A stretch of DNA of 64,000 nt, from positions 17,348,001-17,412,000 of the forward strand of contig NW_026974140.1 in the NCBI RefSeq assembly GCF_037042905.1, in the 5' to 3' direction. This document shows, piece by piece, positions 42,334 to 53,853 of this stretch (position 1 is its first letter; the number at the start of each line of letters is the position of its first letter). The position numbers and the translations under genes are program-made. The stretch is from Lytechinus pictus (Eukaryota > Echinodermata > Echinoidea > Temnopleuroida > Toxopneustidae). Under the pieces are notes generated by a model that saw only the letters and a program-made list of their open reading frames with translations, was not told where the DNA came from and searched no databases.

Positions 42334-44715
42334 ATGGGCAATAAAGTCAGCCCAGGCTATGACCCGAATATCGGAAAAGATTTGGAGAAAATCTTACGTG
42401 AGGAATATTTGTTTTCAGGATCATTGAGTAAGATTAAATTTAAAGTGTCGACGAACGAATCATTTCGTCAGCTGATAAAAGCTTTAGAGAGCCATGCACA
42501 GAGTGAAGCCCATATAAAAGCCAAGAGCAAAACCAAGAACCAGGGCCAGATCCAAGACCAGAGCAAAGTCCAGAGCCAGGTCAAAAGCGAAGTCAAGAAC
42601 GAAGTCAAGAGCGACGCCAAGAGCAAGGAAGTCTCGTCCCAAAATCAAAAAGCGGAGACCAAAGAATCCGATGATGATGATGTTGATGAAACTCCACAAG
42701 TTGGAGATAGAGCACTGGTGCATTGGTACGGTAACGGCTGGTTCACTGCTACTATTGAGAGCTGGGTACCTGCTACCCTAAGCTACATGATTCGTTGGAC
42801 AGACGGAAATTGGGCACCAGAAGCAGCAAAATATAATAACTTGTGTGTTGATAAGGTACCAAGTACATCTTCTGTTGGAGTCGGGACAAAGGTTCTCTTT
42901 AAGCAAGGCCTCTATTACTGTGGTAAGAATGACGATGGCAGCATCTGTGACCCCAGTGGAAGGACCCTGTCAAATGCTAAAAAAGCGGAGCTAGCAGCAC
43001 TGAACCAGATTTCTGATCGATGGCACATGGGCAAAATAACAAGCATCACTAAGAATGAAAAAGGTGTACCCAGATACCACGGGAAACATGTAGATCGAAG
43101 TGATAGACAAGCTTCCATGACCAACTATGTTGGATATACTTCAACTTTCAACGATCTCAGGATAGACCAACTGCGGGTAATTCCGAACGTTTTCAACGTT
43201 GTAGATTCTGATACAACAAAGAGTAACAGTAAGAATACATCATGTGAAGTGTTTGTATCTAAAGTTGCTAAAGATACCGAGATTGTTCGACGGATAACAA
43301 AGAAATTTGCTGACAAGTATGCTGTAGGGGAATCAAGTCATGGCCAATCAGCAAATGAAGTTCAGTCAGTTGTGCAACTCATCAAGAATTGTTCTGTCTA
43401 TCTAGTTTGTCTGAGTGACAACTTCATCGATGACAGTCAAGCCATGTCCGAGCTTCTGTTCGCTAAGAAGACATTGCGAAAAACAGTTATCCCTGTCGTT
43501 CTCGGTAGCAGTCATAACTGGCTTCAGACGACCGCTGGCATGCTTCTTGCTGGACAACTTTACATACAATTTGCGGGTTCTGATGTGTGGCAAGAGAAGG
43601 CTGAAGAACTTGAAGCCAACTTGGAGAAGCTAGTCATCTCCGATGGTAATGCTTCATCAAAAAAATCGTCAAATGGAGGAATTCCTCCCCGCGTGTTCCT
43701 GTCTTACTGCTGGACCAACTCAAAGTCTTGCTTCGATGCTGGACAAGTCAAAAGTTTGACTGGCCACCAATTTTCTGATCCTCGGAAAATAAAGGAAGAC
43801 ATTGAAAAGGTGATAGGCGAAAAGATATGGCTTGACGTTGAACAGCTGAACAGCGTTGATGATTCCGGTATGTTTGGACAAATCACAGAAGGGCTGATAA
43901 AGAGTGCAGTGGTGATCATGTGCGTTTCAAAGGAGTATACAGACAGTCAGAACTGTACGATGGAAGCAAACTTTGCTCTCCGATCTCTTAAGAAGAAAGC
44001 CGTCGTGTTAGAGGTGGGTTCAGGAAAGAAGGAGGATAGAAGTGCATGGAAGGCCAGCAGTGTTGGAGCGACCCTGATCAAAGATCATCAACCATTTGTT
44101 ATGACTATAGATACCACAAACTCTACCGATAGCTACAACTACAACATTGAGATGATCGGCCAGCATTTGAAGGAAACGGTACTCACTGAACCACCGAGCT
44201 CCAATGCGCCATCAGTGCTCGATGAAACGTATGACGGAAGCGATAGTACCTTGAGAGCTTCAATCCCAATGGTTGGAGATGCCGTGATTGCACATTACTC
44301 GGCATGGCAGTTCTATCCAGCCGTGGTCGCACAATTCGACAAGTCTAGTTTGAAGTATACTGTTGACTGGGATGATCCAGACCCAAGTTGTAGGGTTCAG
44401 CCCTACGATCTTGTTGCCATGAACATCACTCCGACAGAAGACCTGATTGGTATCGGTACCAGGGTGTTGTTCAAGCAAGGTAGATACCAGTTCGGAGGTT
44501 CGACCGGTGACATCTGGAATCTTGGTGAGATAACCAGAATATACATGGAAGGTGGTCAAAAGTTCTACGACGGGAAGCATGCTAAGACGGCCCAAGATGG
44601 TTTAGCTGTTGCTGGTTGGTCGGGTTTCAATCCCATATTTGAACGATCAAAATGTGAAGAATTGAGACTGTTCCCTAACGCAATCGAAATGCTACAAGCT
44701 TACAAGAATCTCTGA
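42334..44715 (+). CDS. tandem TIR-domain protein flanked by Tudor/SH3-like modules
   Basis: An uninterrupted 793-residue frame. It begins MGNKVS, matching the N-myristoylation pattern (Gly2, Ser6). Residues about 55-115 are Lys/Gln/Ser/Asp-rich with short repeats (QVKSEVKNEVKSDAKSK). Residues about 122-290 form a Tudor/SH3-like module (VGDRALVHWYGNGW ... GVGTKVLFKQG ... YHGKHV ... LRVIPN). Residues about 302-435 are a degenerate TIR-like domain (SVYLVCLSDNFI, MSELLFAKKTL). Residues about 452-615 are a clearer TIR (RVFLSYCWTN, IWLDVEQL, AVVIMCVSKEY, CTMEANFALRSL). Residues about 645-785 repeat the first module (VGDAVIAHY ... GIGTRVLFKQG ... FYDGKHA ... GWSGF ... LRLFPN). Glu544 and Glu373 sit where SARM1-type TIRs have their catalytic Glu. 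Membrane-attached innate signalling or NAD cleavage is inference. I do not recognise a named orthologue. Confidence 0.9.
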   Translation: MGNKVSPGYDPNIGKDLEKILREEYLFSGSLSKIKFKVSTNESFRQLIKALESHAQSEAHIKAKSKTKNQGQIQDQSKVQSQVKSEVKNEVKSDAKSKEVSSQNQKAETKESDDDDVDETPQVGDRALVHWYGNGWFTATIESWVPATLSYMIRWTDGNWAPEAAKYNNLCVDKVPSTSSVGVGTKVLFKQGLYYCGKNDDGSICDPSGRTLSNAKKAELAALNQISDRWHMGKITSITKNEKGVPRYHGKHVDRSDRQASMTNYVGYTSTFNDLRIDQLRVIPNVFNVVDSDTTKSNSKNTSCEVFVSKVAKDTEIVRRITKKFADKYAVGESSHGQSANEVQSVVQLIKNCSVYLVCLSDNFIDDSQAMSELLFAKKTLRKTVIPVVLGSSHNWLQTTAGMLLAGQLYIQFAGSDVWQEKAEELEANLEKLVISDGNASSKKSSNGGIPPRVFLSYCWTNSKSCFDAGQVKSLTGHQFSDPRKIKEDIEKVIGEKIWLDVEQLNSVDDSGMFGQITEGLIKSAVVIMCVSKEYTDSQNCTMEANFALRSLKKKAVVLEVGSGKKEDRSAWKASSVGATLIKDHQPFVMTIDTTNSTDSYNYNIEMIGQHLKETVLTEPPSSNAPSVLDETYDGSDSTLRASIPMVGDAVIAHYSAWQFYPAVVAQFDKSSLKYTVDWDDPDPSCRVQPYDLVAMNITPTEDLIGIGTRVLFKQGRYQFGGSTGDIWNLGEITRIYMEGGQKFYDGKHAKTAQDGLAVAGWSGFNPIFERSKCEELRLFPNAIEMLQAYKNL

Positions 44716-45115
44716 AGGATCCGGTAGTCACTCAGGACAAGAAACCTTATCTTAAACTAAATAGTAGATATTCATGTAAAGCTATCACCTTGATTGTATT
44801 ATGATGAATGTGAATGTCGAAAATTCATTATTATGGAAATTATGTATTAAAAAAAGGTTTAAAAAATACAAAAATGCAGATATCTCTATTTATAATCATG
44901 ACTCTAACTTTTAAGTGTAAATTTTGTGAAAGTCGTGTCATCATTGTAAATATGTACATTACGGTGCAAATTCACGTATACTTGTGTCAACTAACAGTTC
45001 AATTTTCAGTGGGTGATTATTATTTTAGTCATGTTTATTTACTCGAAATCTTTATAATATTGTTGATTACCGGCAGAATAATACTAACTTGATTTAACCA
45101 AACGATTGATAATAT

Positions 45116-45173
45116 AATAAATAATACTTTGAAATTATGAATAGAAAATAATGTTTTTAATATGACCAATAAA
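45116..45173 (+). promoter_or_regulatory. candidate polyadenylation signals of the TIR gene
   Basis: AATAAA at 45116-45121 and again at 45168-45173, about 400-460 bases after the stop. A third lies at 45369-45374. Any could end the transcript. Confidence 0.45.
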
Positions 45174-47344
45174 CAACGCTTTACAACTTCTGTTTACAAG
45201 AAATCAATGCAAGTTTAGTCTAGGTCTACGGAATTGCTCTATGGGAAGATGATTTGAGGCACTATACTGACAAAAAGTATCAAGTCAATGTTTTTGTTTT
45301 TTCATTTTTAAATTGTCAATATGTAAATATTGCGATACTTAATGATTTATGATTAACGAAAAAAGCACAATAAAAAAACGTTTGAACTTTTCACTAAGTT
45401 CAAATATATTATAATATCCATGTACTAAGTTACTACATAGACCGAACATACTGGGAACTTATACCCTTTATACTGATACCCCTTATCATGCTTACATGTA
45501 TATAAGTAAATAGGATATGTAATAATTTCAAGTAGCCCCACGCGTGGAAATTACGAGCTGGTAGCTATCTCCTAAACCTTGGCCGAATACCAACCGCTCC
45601 AGCCAAAAAGGAAGTACCACATTTCCCCCAGCCTGGCAAAAAGTCCAACACTTTTTAATATTTCAGACCTTCAAAAAGTGAGTTTGCGTGGGTGTTCACG
45701 TCTGCGTCTGAATTAAAACGACAGTGCTCTTGACTTTGTAATGTTGATGTATAGATTTGAACATCATGGTGAGTTGGTTTTAACATTAGGAGCTTGACCT
45801 CTTTGATGCAGATCTGATAGTCATTTTCTATCCGTGATGATTTCCCAGAGGACAATGGTAACATCAAAAGAAATATAGAATTAATAAATTATATATTCCA
45901 TGATTTTCCTCGGTCATTAATTACCTCACAGTATTCTGCACTTCTCCATTTTCTTAAAGTATTCCATAATTTATTCACCTTGTATTTGTGAGAATTATTA
46001 TAGTAAGATATGATTTGCTTTTATAACTATCGTTGACATAATTTATAGGACAATCAATGAATAAAAAACGTCATTACGTTTACATGTTTTACAAGCAAAT
46101 TATTGATTCTAACAGATATTTTATTGCAATATACTTTTTTATTTCAATTTGTATAGCACTGTCAAATGTGGTTTTGTTTCGTTGTATTCACTACACTCTG
46201 GACAGAATTTGTGTTCATACGGTGTAAAAATAGAGCTAAACTGATCGAAATAGGCTACAAGAACGAAGTATACACATCAGTGACGTTAGAGCCCAATATC
46301 ATGGAAAAAATTGCATGATTACTGATGATAATTGTTGTATTCATACTTGGACAGCCAATTGTTACATAATCACTAACAGTAGAGATATCATACTTCAGCT
46401 CATTCGGCTCTCAAATTATTCATAATTGTGTAGGAAGTATAAATAGATGATTGTCTTCACCATCGATGAATCAGGAAAGAGCACAGTAAACATAAGAAAC
46501 GTACAACTTAATAAAAAAAATTGATACTTTTGGCTTCCCATACTTAAACCACAACTTTAAACCTGAGTTTAAGTTAAACCCGACTTCAGAATACGGGCCT
46601 CAATGTTGCAATGCCACCTCTATTGTATTTGTTCACAGGCCTAGCATCTTACAGATTCCAAACCTAGGATGTGCCTGTTCTTCATGTATGCATTAAGTTG
46701 ATTCAGGCAGACGCACATTAAACTTCATTGCAACTGTACTTATGTTTCTTCTGTCTCTGCATTTGAGTTCTACTATATTAGTTAAGAACCCACGAAACTA
46801 CAACAATCAGAAGAGGGGTAATGCCCCCCCCCCTTCCCGGAATGATTTAACTTTGTACAGTAACCGACTTGCGAGGGTTGTCTGTTCCCCACTGTTGTGA
46901 TCATAATACATATCGCCCCGCTTGTTTACGAAAATGGTAAATCTGCCATTCAAATACCACGGTATCCATGGTTATGTAGCTCAGCAGCCAATCAGAATCA
47001 AGGTTTATATAACTACGGTGAGTATCCTACCGGTAACATTTCCGTATAAGCAAGTTTTCATATGAATTGGGTCCCGTTTTTTTACCAATCTTTTTGTATA
47101 TCCCGGGTGATATTACATACTTCTATTCTGAAGCATGAGGCGGGATTGGAAGTTTATTGGAATAGTATGCTATAGGAAGGAAGTAAGTGATTAAAATCCT
47201 ATCTTCTTACCATACTCTCAGTGGAATACCAATGGAATGATGAAGGTTTGGAAAGATAACGCCATGTGGTCTGATTTTGATATGTCTTTCAAGAAACCAA
47301 GAGTGTAAAATATTAATTAATGTGTGATCGAGTTAGAGCATGAA

Positions 47345-47561
47345 CGAGTGGGTGGACGAATGAATGAATTCATGGATGGATGGGTGGTTGATGATGGATA
47401 GAAATTTGAGATTGATGATGTCGGTGATAGTGGTGATGGTAATGGTGATGATGGCGGTATAGCCGTGGTGGTGATGGTGGTAATGTTAATCAATATGGTG
47501 ATAAAGATAATGACGATGGTAGTGGTGGTGGTGTTTATGATGATGATGATAATAGTGGTGG

Positions 47562-47594
<33 letters not shown>

Positions 47595-47660
47595 GAATGA
47601 CAGTGATGAGGATGGTGATGGTGGTGTTGTCGATGATGGTGATGATAGTAACCAGTGATG
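47345..47660. repeat. degenerate GATGGT/GAT microsatellite
   Basis: About 300 bases of GAT, GGT and GATGGT units. It yields Met/Val-rich and His-rich ORFs on opposite strands which are not genes. Confidence 0.9.
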
Positions 47661-48669
47661 ACCGCGATGATAATTACATTTTTTTTTTTTTTCTTCATGA
47701 TCCATCCCTTCAGTTTGTCATCTATGGCTCATTAGAACCCGTTGCATAAACTTGTGGCAGCGGTGGGATTAACCTACTCTTATTTCATTCTCGGAGCATA
47801 ACAAAATTACTCTAACATTACTCTGTGATTTTTTTTTTCATTCAGCCATATGGCTGTAGATAAGAGTCTTAAACAGATTTTAACCAATACGATTTGAAGT
47901 GCCACATGTAAAACAGACAATAAGCAAGTTAGGATTAGCTTTATTTGAGATATTCAGATCTATATCCAACCGGAGATCCAAAACAAGACTCAATCTCTGC
48001 AAAAATCAATGACTAGTAAAACAAAATGGAGAATAACAATCGATCAAGTCAATTAAACATACAATTTTATTCTAAATTATCTTTATTTATCTCTCCCCCT
48101 CTCGCTCGCTCTTTATCTCACTCTGAAAATATTGCTGCCTTCTTTATAGGCCTTTGGATAATGACGAAGGCCACACAATTCTAACACATCCACGACTGTG
48201 CCAGTCTCCTCAATCTCGTCACTAAAGTGATCAGCAATGGTTTGGAGACGGAGAAAGCCCAAACTTTTAAGTAGCTGTTAATTGAGAAATCCATGCACGT
48301 TACTGACAAATGAGCAATCTGTAAATACTATTCGCACCAACTTCGACAGGGTCATTATCACCATGGTAATAGTGGGTTGATTGTCTTTCACACCTACTTG
48401 TTGTCACCATGGTCACGTATTTGAAAAAAAATGAGGTGATCAGTAAAATACAAATGATTAGAAGTTATCAAATTATACTGCATCGTTTTGATAAGAGAAG
48501 TTACCGCTGATATGATTATACCTAATTATACACACTTGCAACAGAGTAAATGACCTTTTCATTTTCAAACTCGTGAATCATGAGGTACGGATTCATTTTT
48601 TAAAGACGTCTTTCATCAGACGGGGCTTCTGCAGTTCTACATATCGAATTAAAAAAATAGAAGCAATGT

Positions 48670-48830
48670 GCATTGTTAAAGGAGATGGAGAGATGAAGTA
48701 ATTAGACGGTGAAAAGAGAAAGTGGAAATATAAAGCGAGAGAGGGTGAAAGAAAGAAAAAAAGAGAGAGAGAGAGGTGGGATTGAGAGGGGAGAGAATGA
48801 GCGACGGACGGGAAGAAAGAGGAATATTCT
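48670..48830. repeat. GA-rich tract
   Basis: A purine-rich strand with a short (GA)n core near 48761-48776. Confidence 0.8.
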
Positions 48831-51800
48831 GCATGTATCTGAGTCTAGTTCTGATATATTATCACGACAAAGTGCTCAAAACTCTGCGATTGTCATAATT
48901 TTTTGATGGGCATTACTGTCAAACATAAGTTTCGAATTTCAGGATACTTTTGACAAGTTTGTTTACACCCAGTAGCCCAACATCCTCAAAAACCTCAATT
49001 TGGATTCCTGCCATTAGTTTTATCATGGACATACAGGTTTCATCAGTAGACCATCCATAGTTTTATCAGGGAATTGTAAATCACAATTCCCTTACACACG
49101 TAAACAAATAAATAATTTCCTTTTTATTCTTCCAAAACTCTTACAAGTGTTAAAAAACAATCGCATACTGAAAGGGTTATGTATAGGGCCTACACATTTC
49201 TACAAATATTTTATGTTGTGTGCATTCTTACAATATTTTTGTGTAAGCATGAATGTTGTACAAAACAGAATCTATCAAAGACATTTTATACACAATATTG
49301 TATAAACTCTAAATACAAATATCTAACTCGGTATGTGATCTGTAGGCAGTAAATAGCCCCAAATTATATATTTGAACATAACACCCCCCCCCCCAGAATA
49401 CAATATAAGGTGCAACTTCCATATTATTTCCCAAAGTAGGATCGAAACTCATCAAACTATTGTTCGTTTAGTGAAATGAATATTTAATGTATTTGTAGGT
49501 GTGTAATTCTGAACTACAATTTTCTTGCAGTTAACAAACAGGAATCAAAAGCGTTTAAAGAGATTGCTATCGAACTCTCCTTGGAGTTAAAGCGCCAATT
49601 ATTAGGTCTAAATCCTTATCACAGATGCACACATGGTTGGTAGCAACCAACATCTGGTAGTCTACATTCAGGCATTCTCATCAATTATCTAGTTAAATAT
49701 ATACCATTGAGAAGAGTCTGGTGAGATCATTGAGTTTATCATATTATCTCATCTAGACTTCATCCCTATAGCTTCACATCACTGCTCCTATGCTGTGATA
49801 GCCTTGTTATTACCATGGACCAGTGTAGGTATGTATACATTGATGTTAGTTGGTCGAATCAATCTGTTTTCTGTTTCTGCTTGAATTCATTAACTTTCTT
49901 TTTTAATTACAATCTATTGGTCTATGCTTTTCAAATTGTCAGTTTATGGATCTGTACAGAGTAGTATAATTTACAGATTAAGAAAGACAACCTCCCGTGG
50001 TGGCACTATATAGACATTTTGAAAAATATATATTTTGGCGCAAAATAATCTTCTTTTCACACAGTGGATTACAAAATATGGCAAAATATCCTCATTACTA
50101 CGAAACTAATTTTCAATATGTCGAGAGAATGTGAAACCCCCAAAACAATCAATTGTAAATACTAAACTCTGAAGCCTGAGCATGAATTTAAACATACGTT
50201 TGCTTTCAAAATGTTGGACTTCCAGTGACGACACTTTACCTCATAGTCCAATGTCTTTGATATTCCAATAATACGAACTTTCCAAGGAGTTCCCTTCAAG
50301 TATCAAGGGGACCAAAGAGTTATCAACCTGTCCCATTTCAAGAAGGCGACAGGTGCATAAAACATGTACATCAACTAATACAACCGATCCGGCGAACCAA
50401 AACGTATTTTTTGAAAATATTTGTGATCTCATAATACTAAAAATATAAACATTCATATTCACGATCATTTAAAATGGGCCCTCAAAATTCGGAAATGATT
50501 TTTCAAATCATAATTTTCCCGAAGACACCCCCCCCCCCCTCTCTTAATCAGATGGAGACAGGTGTACCAACCAAGGGCAGAGGCCTCTTTTTAAAATAGC
50601 TCAGTCAGGGTAGGTGATCAATGACCTTCAGTAAGGAGGAAATATCCTTCTAAAGTTTGTCGACTTGACTTGGCTTTGGCCCTGCTACATGGAAGCTAGA
50701 CTGTACTGAATTTGTCATTGACACAAATTACGAGAACAGATGGAGAATACGTTTAACATGGCGTGAGGGTGAATATGATGTCTGTAAACTTGTATAGTGT
50801 ACGTGGTATGCGTAGGACATCATCGTTTTCAAGTCAAGTTGAAAGTGAGATGACCAACATTGTATAGGCCTATAACCACGATGCGAAAAATTAAAGGGAG
50901 CAAATTCGTGAAAACTATGAAATTGCACCCTACTTTTTTTTCAGTTCTTGATTCATTTCTTTTTCCAAAAAAAAATCTTTCTCGGTCTCAGGAAACTCCT
51001 CTCCTGTTTCCACTTATTCTTTTTTTTCAAATATTCTTTACCTCTCATGCATTTCATTTTGTATAATTTTGTTATCACTATGTAAGCCTATGTCCCGCTA
51101 TTCATAAGTATTTCAAACATTTCCACGTACCACTCTCACCGTCACTGAAGGATAGTTTGTTTCCTCTTCCACAATTATTCCCCATATAAATTTTGATAGA
51201 TTTTGCCCCTTTTGTAAAATTGAATGGTCTCAAACCATTGCTATGTCGGTACCCCCTCTCTGCACAAAGAAATTCTGTAGGAGAATGTCCTGTTGTAGAG
51301 AGTATCCTATAATTCATAACACATGTCTTATCTCTGACTACAGACTGCATCATTCGCCGTTGACCTACAAACGCAATTTGAGTTTCAAAATATAGGCCTA
51401 CCCCGAAACCGCAGGATTCTGTTACTTTCGTTCTTGTTCGATAAACAACTTTTCTTCATATTCTGCGAATTATTTATTTACATCCATTATCGTGTTTATA
51501 GATTTTACTTTGTACTGTTTATTCCCGCATTTCCCAATTCTTTGAATATTTTGAATTGATTTGATTTCCACATTTTAATAACAAAACAAAGGTATAAAGC
51601 AAACACTTTCTACAGATTTCTTCATTATTGTTTACACTTGTTTTTTTTTTTTCTGGGAGGGGTTGTTTGCTTTGTTTTCTTACACACATCCGTATCATGC
51701 ATGGTGTCTGTCCTGGGGTACTATGGGGTGAGGGGGAGGGGGTTGATGTTCTAGAATTGAAAAACGAGAAAAGGGACAAAAGAAAGAAATTTAAAAAATA

Positions 51801-53711
51801 TCAATTAAAAAAACCTGTCGTGTAACCCTATCATACCCTTAAAAAACAACCGCACATTTTAATACCTACCCCCAAAATACCGTGGCGTCGTCCATACGTG
51901 GCATTCCTTCCTTCTTTTTAAACTTCTTTTGGTAGTTTTTAATTAATTCACATCTAAAATGAATACCGCTACACTATACACCTGCTTCAAGCCATTATAC
52001 TGTGGATAAATTAGGCATGGTGGCAGGATGTGAATATTAATTAATGGTAATCCTTAGTGTGTGAATAATATCATGGATCCAAGTAGAATCATGAATCATC
52101 AAATAGACATTGACCTTAATCAATATCATGATGATATAGGTCTACATAGATCATAAATAATATCAAAATCCTTCATAAATTGAAATTACTATCATGGCTA
52201 TGACCATGGCAATACCAAATAATATAAGGGGGTATAGGCCTCCCCACCCCATAGACCACACGACACAGTTAGCATTCTTGTCAGATATCCTCTGTTTCCA
52301 AGTGATCTTGACCCTTGGTCAAGACTGAAGAGTAAAGAAAAACACATGGTTTGACCAATAGATGTAGGCCTAATACTGAAATGATTCCGTCAATACAAAG
52401 GAATTCGTTATTATGTTCAACAAATATCCAGTTGGACAGTTGCTGTAGTCAAGCAAATATTCATATTACAACAATGAAAGTAAGACTGCATAAGCATTTT
52501 GATTATTCAAAACCAAAAGAAACATGTCGCAAAAGATTGTTAATCATTGCCAAATAATTTTGAAAATTATAAACATTACACGTTTCACATGTTTCACATG
52601 TTTCATGTATATATTTGTATAATGCTATACCAAGGTTTTAATGAATGAAGATAGAAGCTCTCTCCTACGGTATTTTAATGGCCTATTAACCATGATAACA
52701 CCCTATAATCTTTCCAATATGACATTCCAAAAATGATGGGCGACTCTTCCATTCATAATCTTTGTCAGATCAGGGCCAAGTCAAATATTAAAGGTAAGGA
52801 TAATATATGTGATAGTCTGTAAGCGAAGTACAATATGAGAAACGTCAATAAGCAATGTGAACGGCAGATAGAAAGTTTCTTTCATATCCCAAATTTACAA
52901 TATCTTATATGCAATGCTAAAACGTTTCCACCTCCTTCATTCATTCGCGTTTAATTCATAATATTAAAAAATCATGAAACATGATATCCTTCATTCCTAC
53001 TATATTACGATAGCCTTGAAAATTCATCCAGTTTCATTGATACCAATATGTGTTAGATGAATTATGCATGACAAAAGATGAAGGAGAAGATTTATAATCA
53101 TTTCAACTCTGATAAAATAACAATCTTACTCTTATATGAAATGTCATCCACATACAGTATTTGTCAGTGGCAGAATTATATACACTTAACACATATACAT
53201 GTACATGTAGGCGTCATTGCGTCGAAGACTAATGGGTTTATTTTTCTCACTTTTTGACCCAACAGTAGCATAAGTTCAGGCGAATCCATTACAAAAACCA
53301 TCAAAATCTGAATTCCAACACATCAACTTTGTCCATGCCAGAATAATGAATTTCTCTGATATCTGTCTGTGAAAGTAAATACACATTTGCTTTCATAAAT
53401 AGAGCATCATAACATAAATGAACAAAACTGTTTAAACTGATCGCAGAATATTGTAAAGAATTGAAAATTGTATTCTAGATATCTGCCGTGAGATTCTTAT
53501 AAACAAAGAAATCTTTCTTTCAAGTGCTTTCAGATTTCATTAATACCAAAGCAGCTAAAGATTCACGGTCACTCCAAGTCAAGCAGAATAATAGCATAAT
53601 TTAATTTCATATTTTTTCATCTTTAAAAAAACAAATCGGTCGGAATTCATGGCCACTAAATCATGTCAAGTACACGACTTGTTAAGGGCAAATAACTTCT
53701 CTAGCAGTCAA

Positions 53712-53853
53712 GGGGTCCGTTGCATAAGTAGTTGTGTTTAAACAAAGCGAGAAATAATCAAAAGCAAGTCCTGAAATGCAAGCTTTTGATTGGTTAACAA
53801 TCAAGTTGCGCTTGATTTCTAGAGTTGCGTTTACTAGAAACTTTTTCATGTAA
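53712..53853. mobile_element. possible short dispersed element with internal fold-back
   Basis: Begins GGGGTCCGTTGCATAA and ends TTTTTCATGTAACCGGCTCCC. Internally AATCAAAAGC and GCTTTTGATT are exact reverse complements. The CCGTTGCATAA start resembles the CCGTTTCATAAAG start of the fold-back element at 17729, but the arms match poorly. Confidence 0.3.

Noticed and set aside
47465..47749. Met/Val-rich plus ORF and His-rich minus ORF
   Set aside because: Both are translations of the same GATGGT microsatellite.
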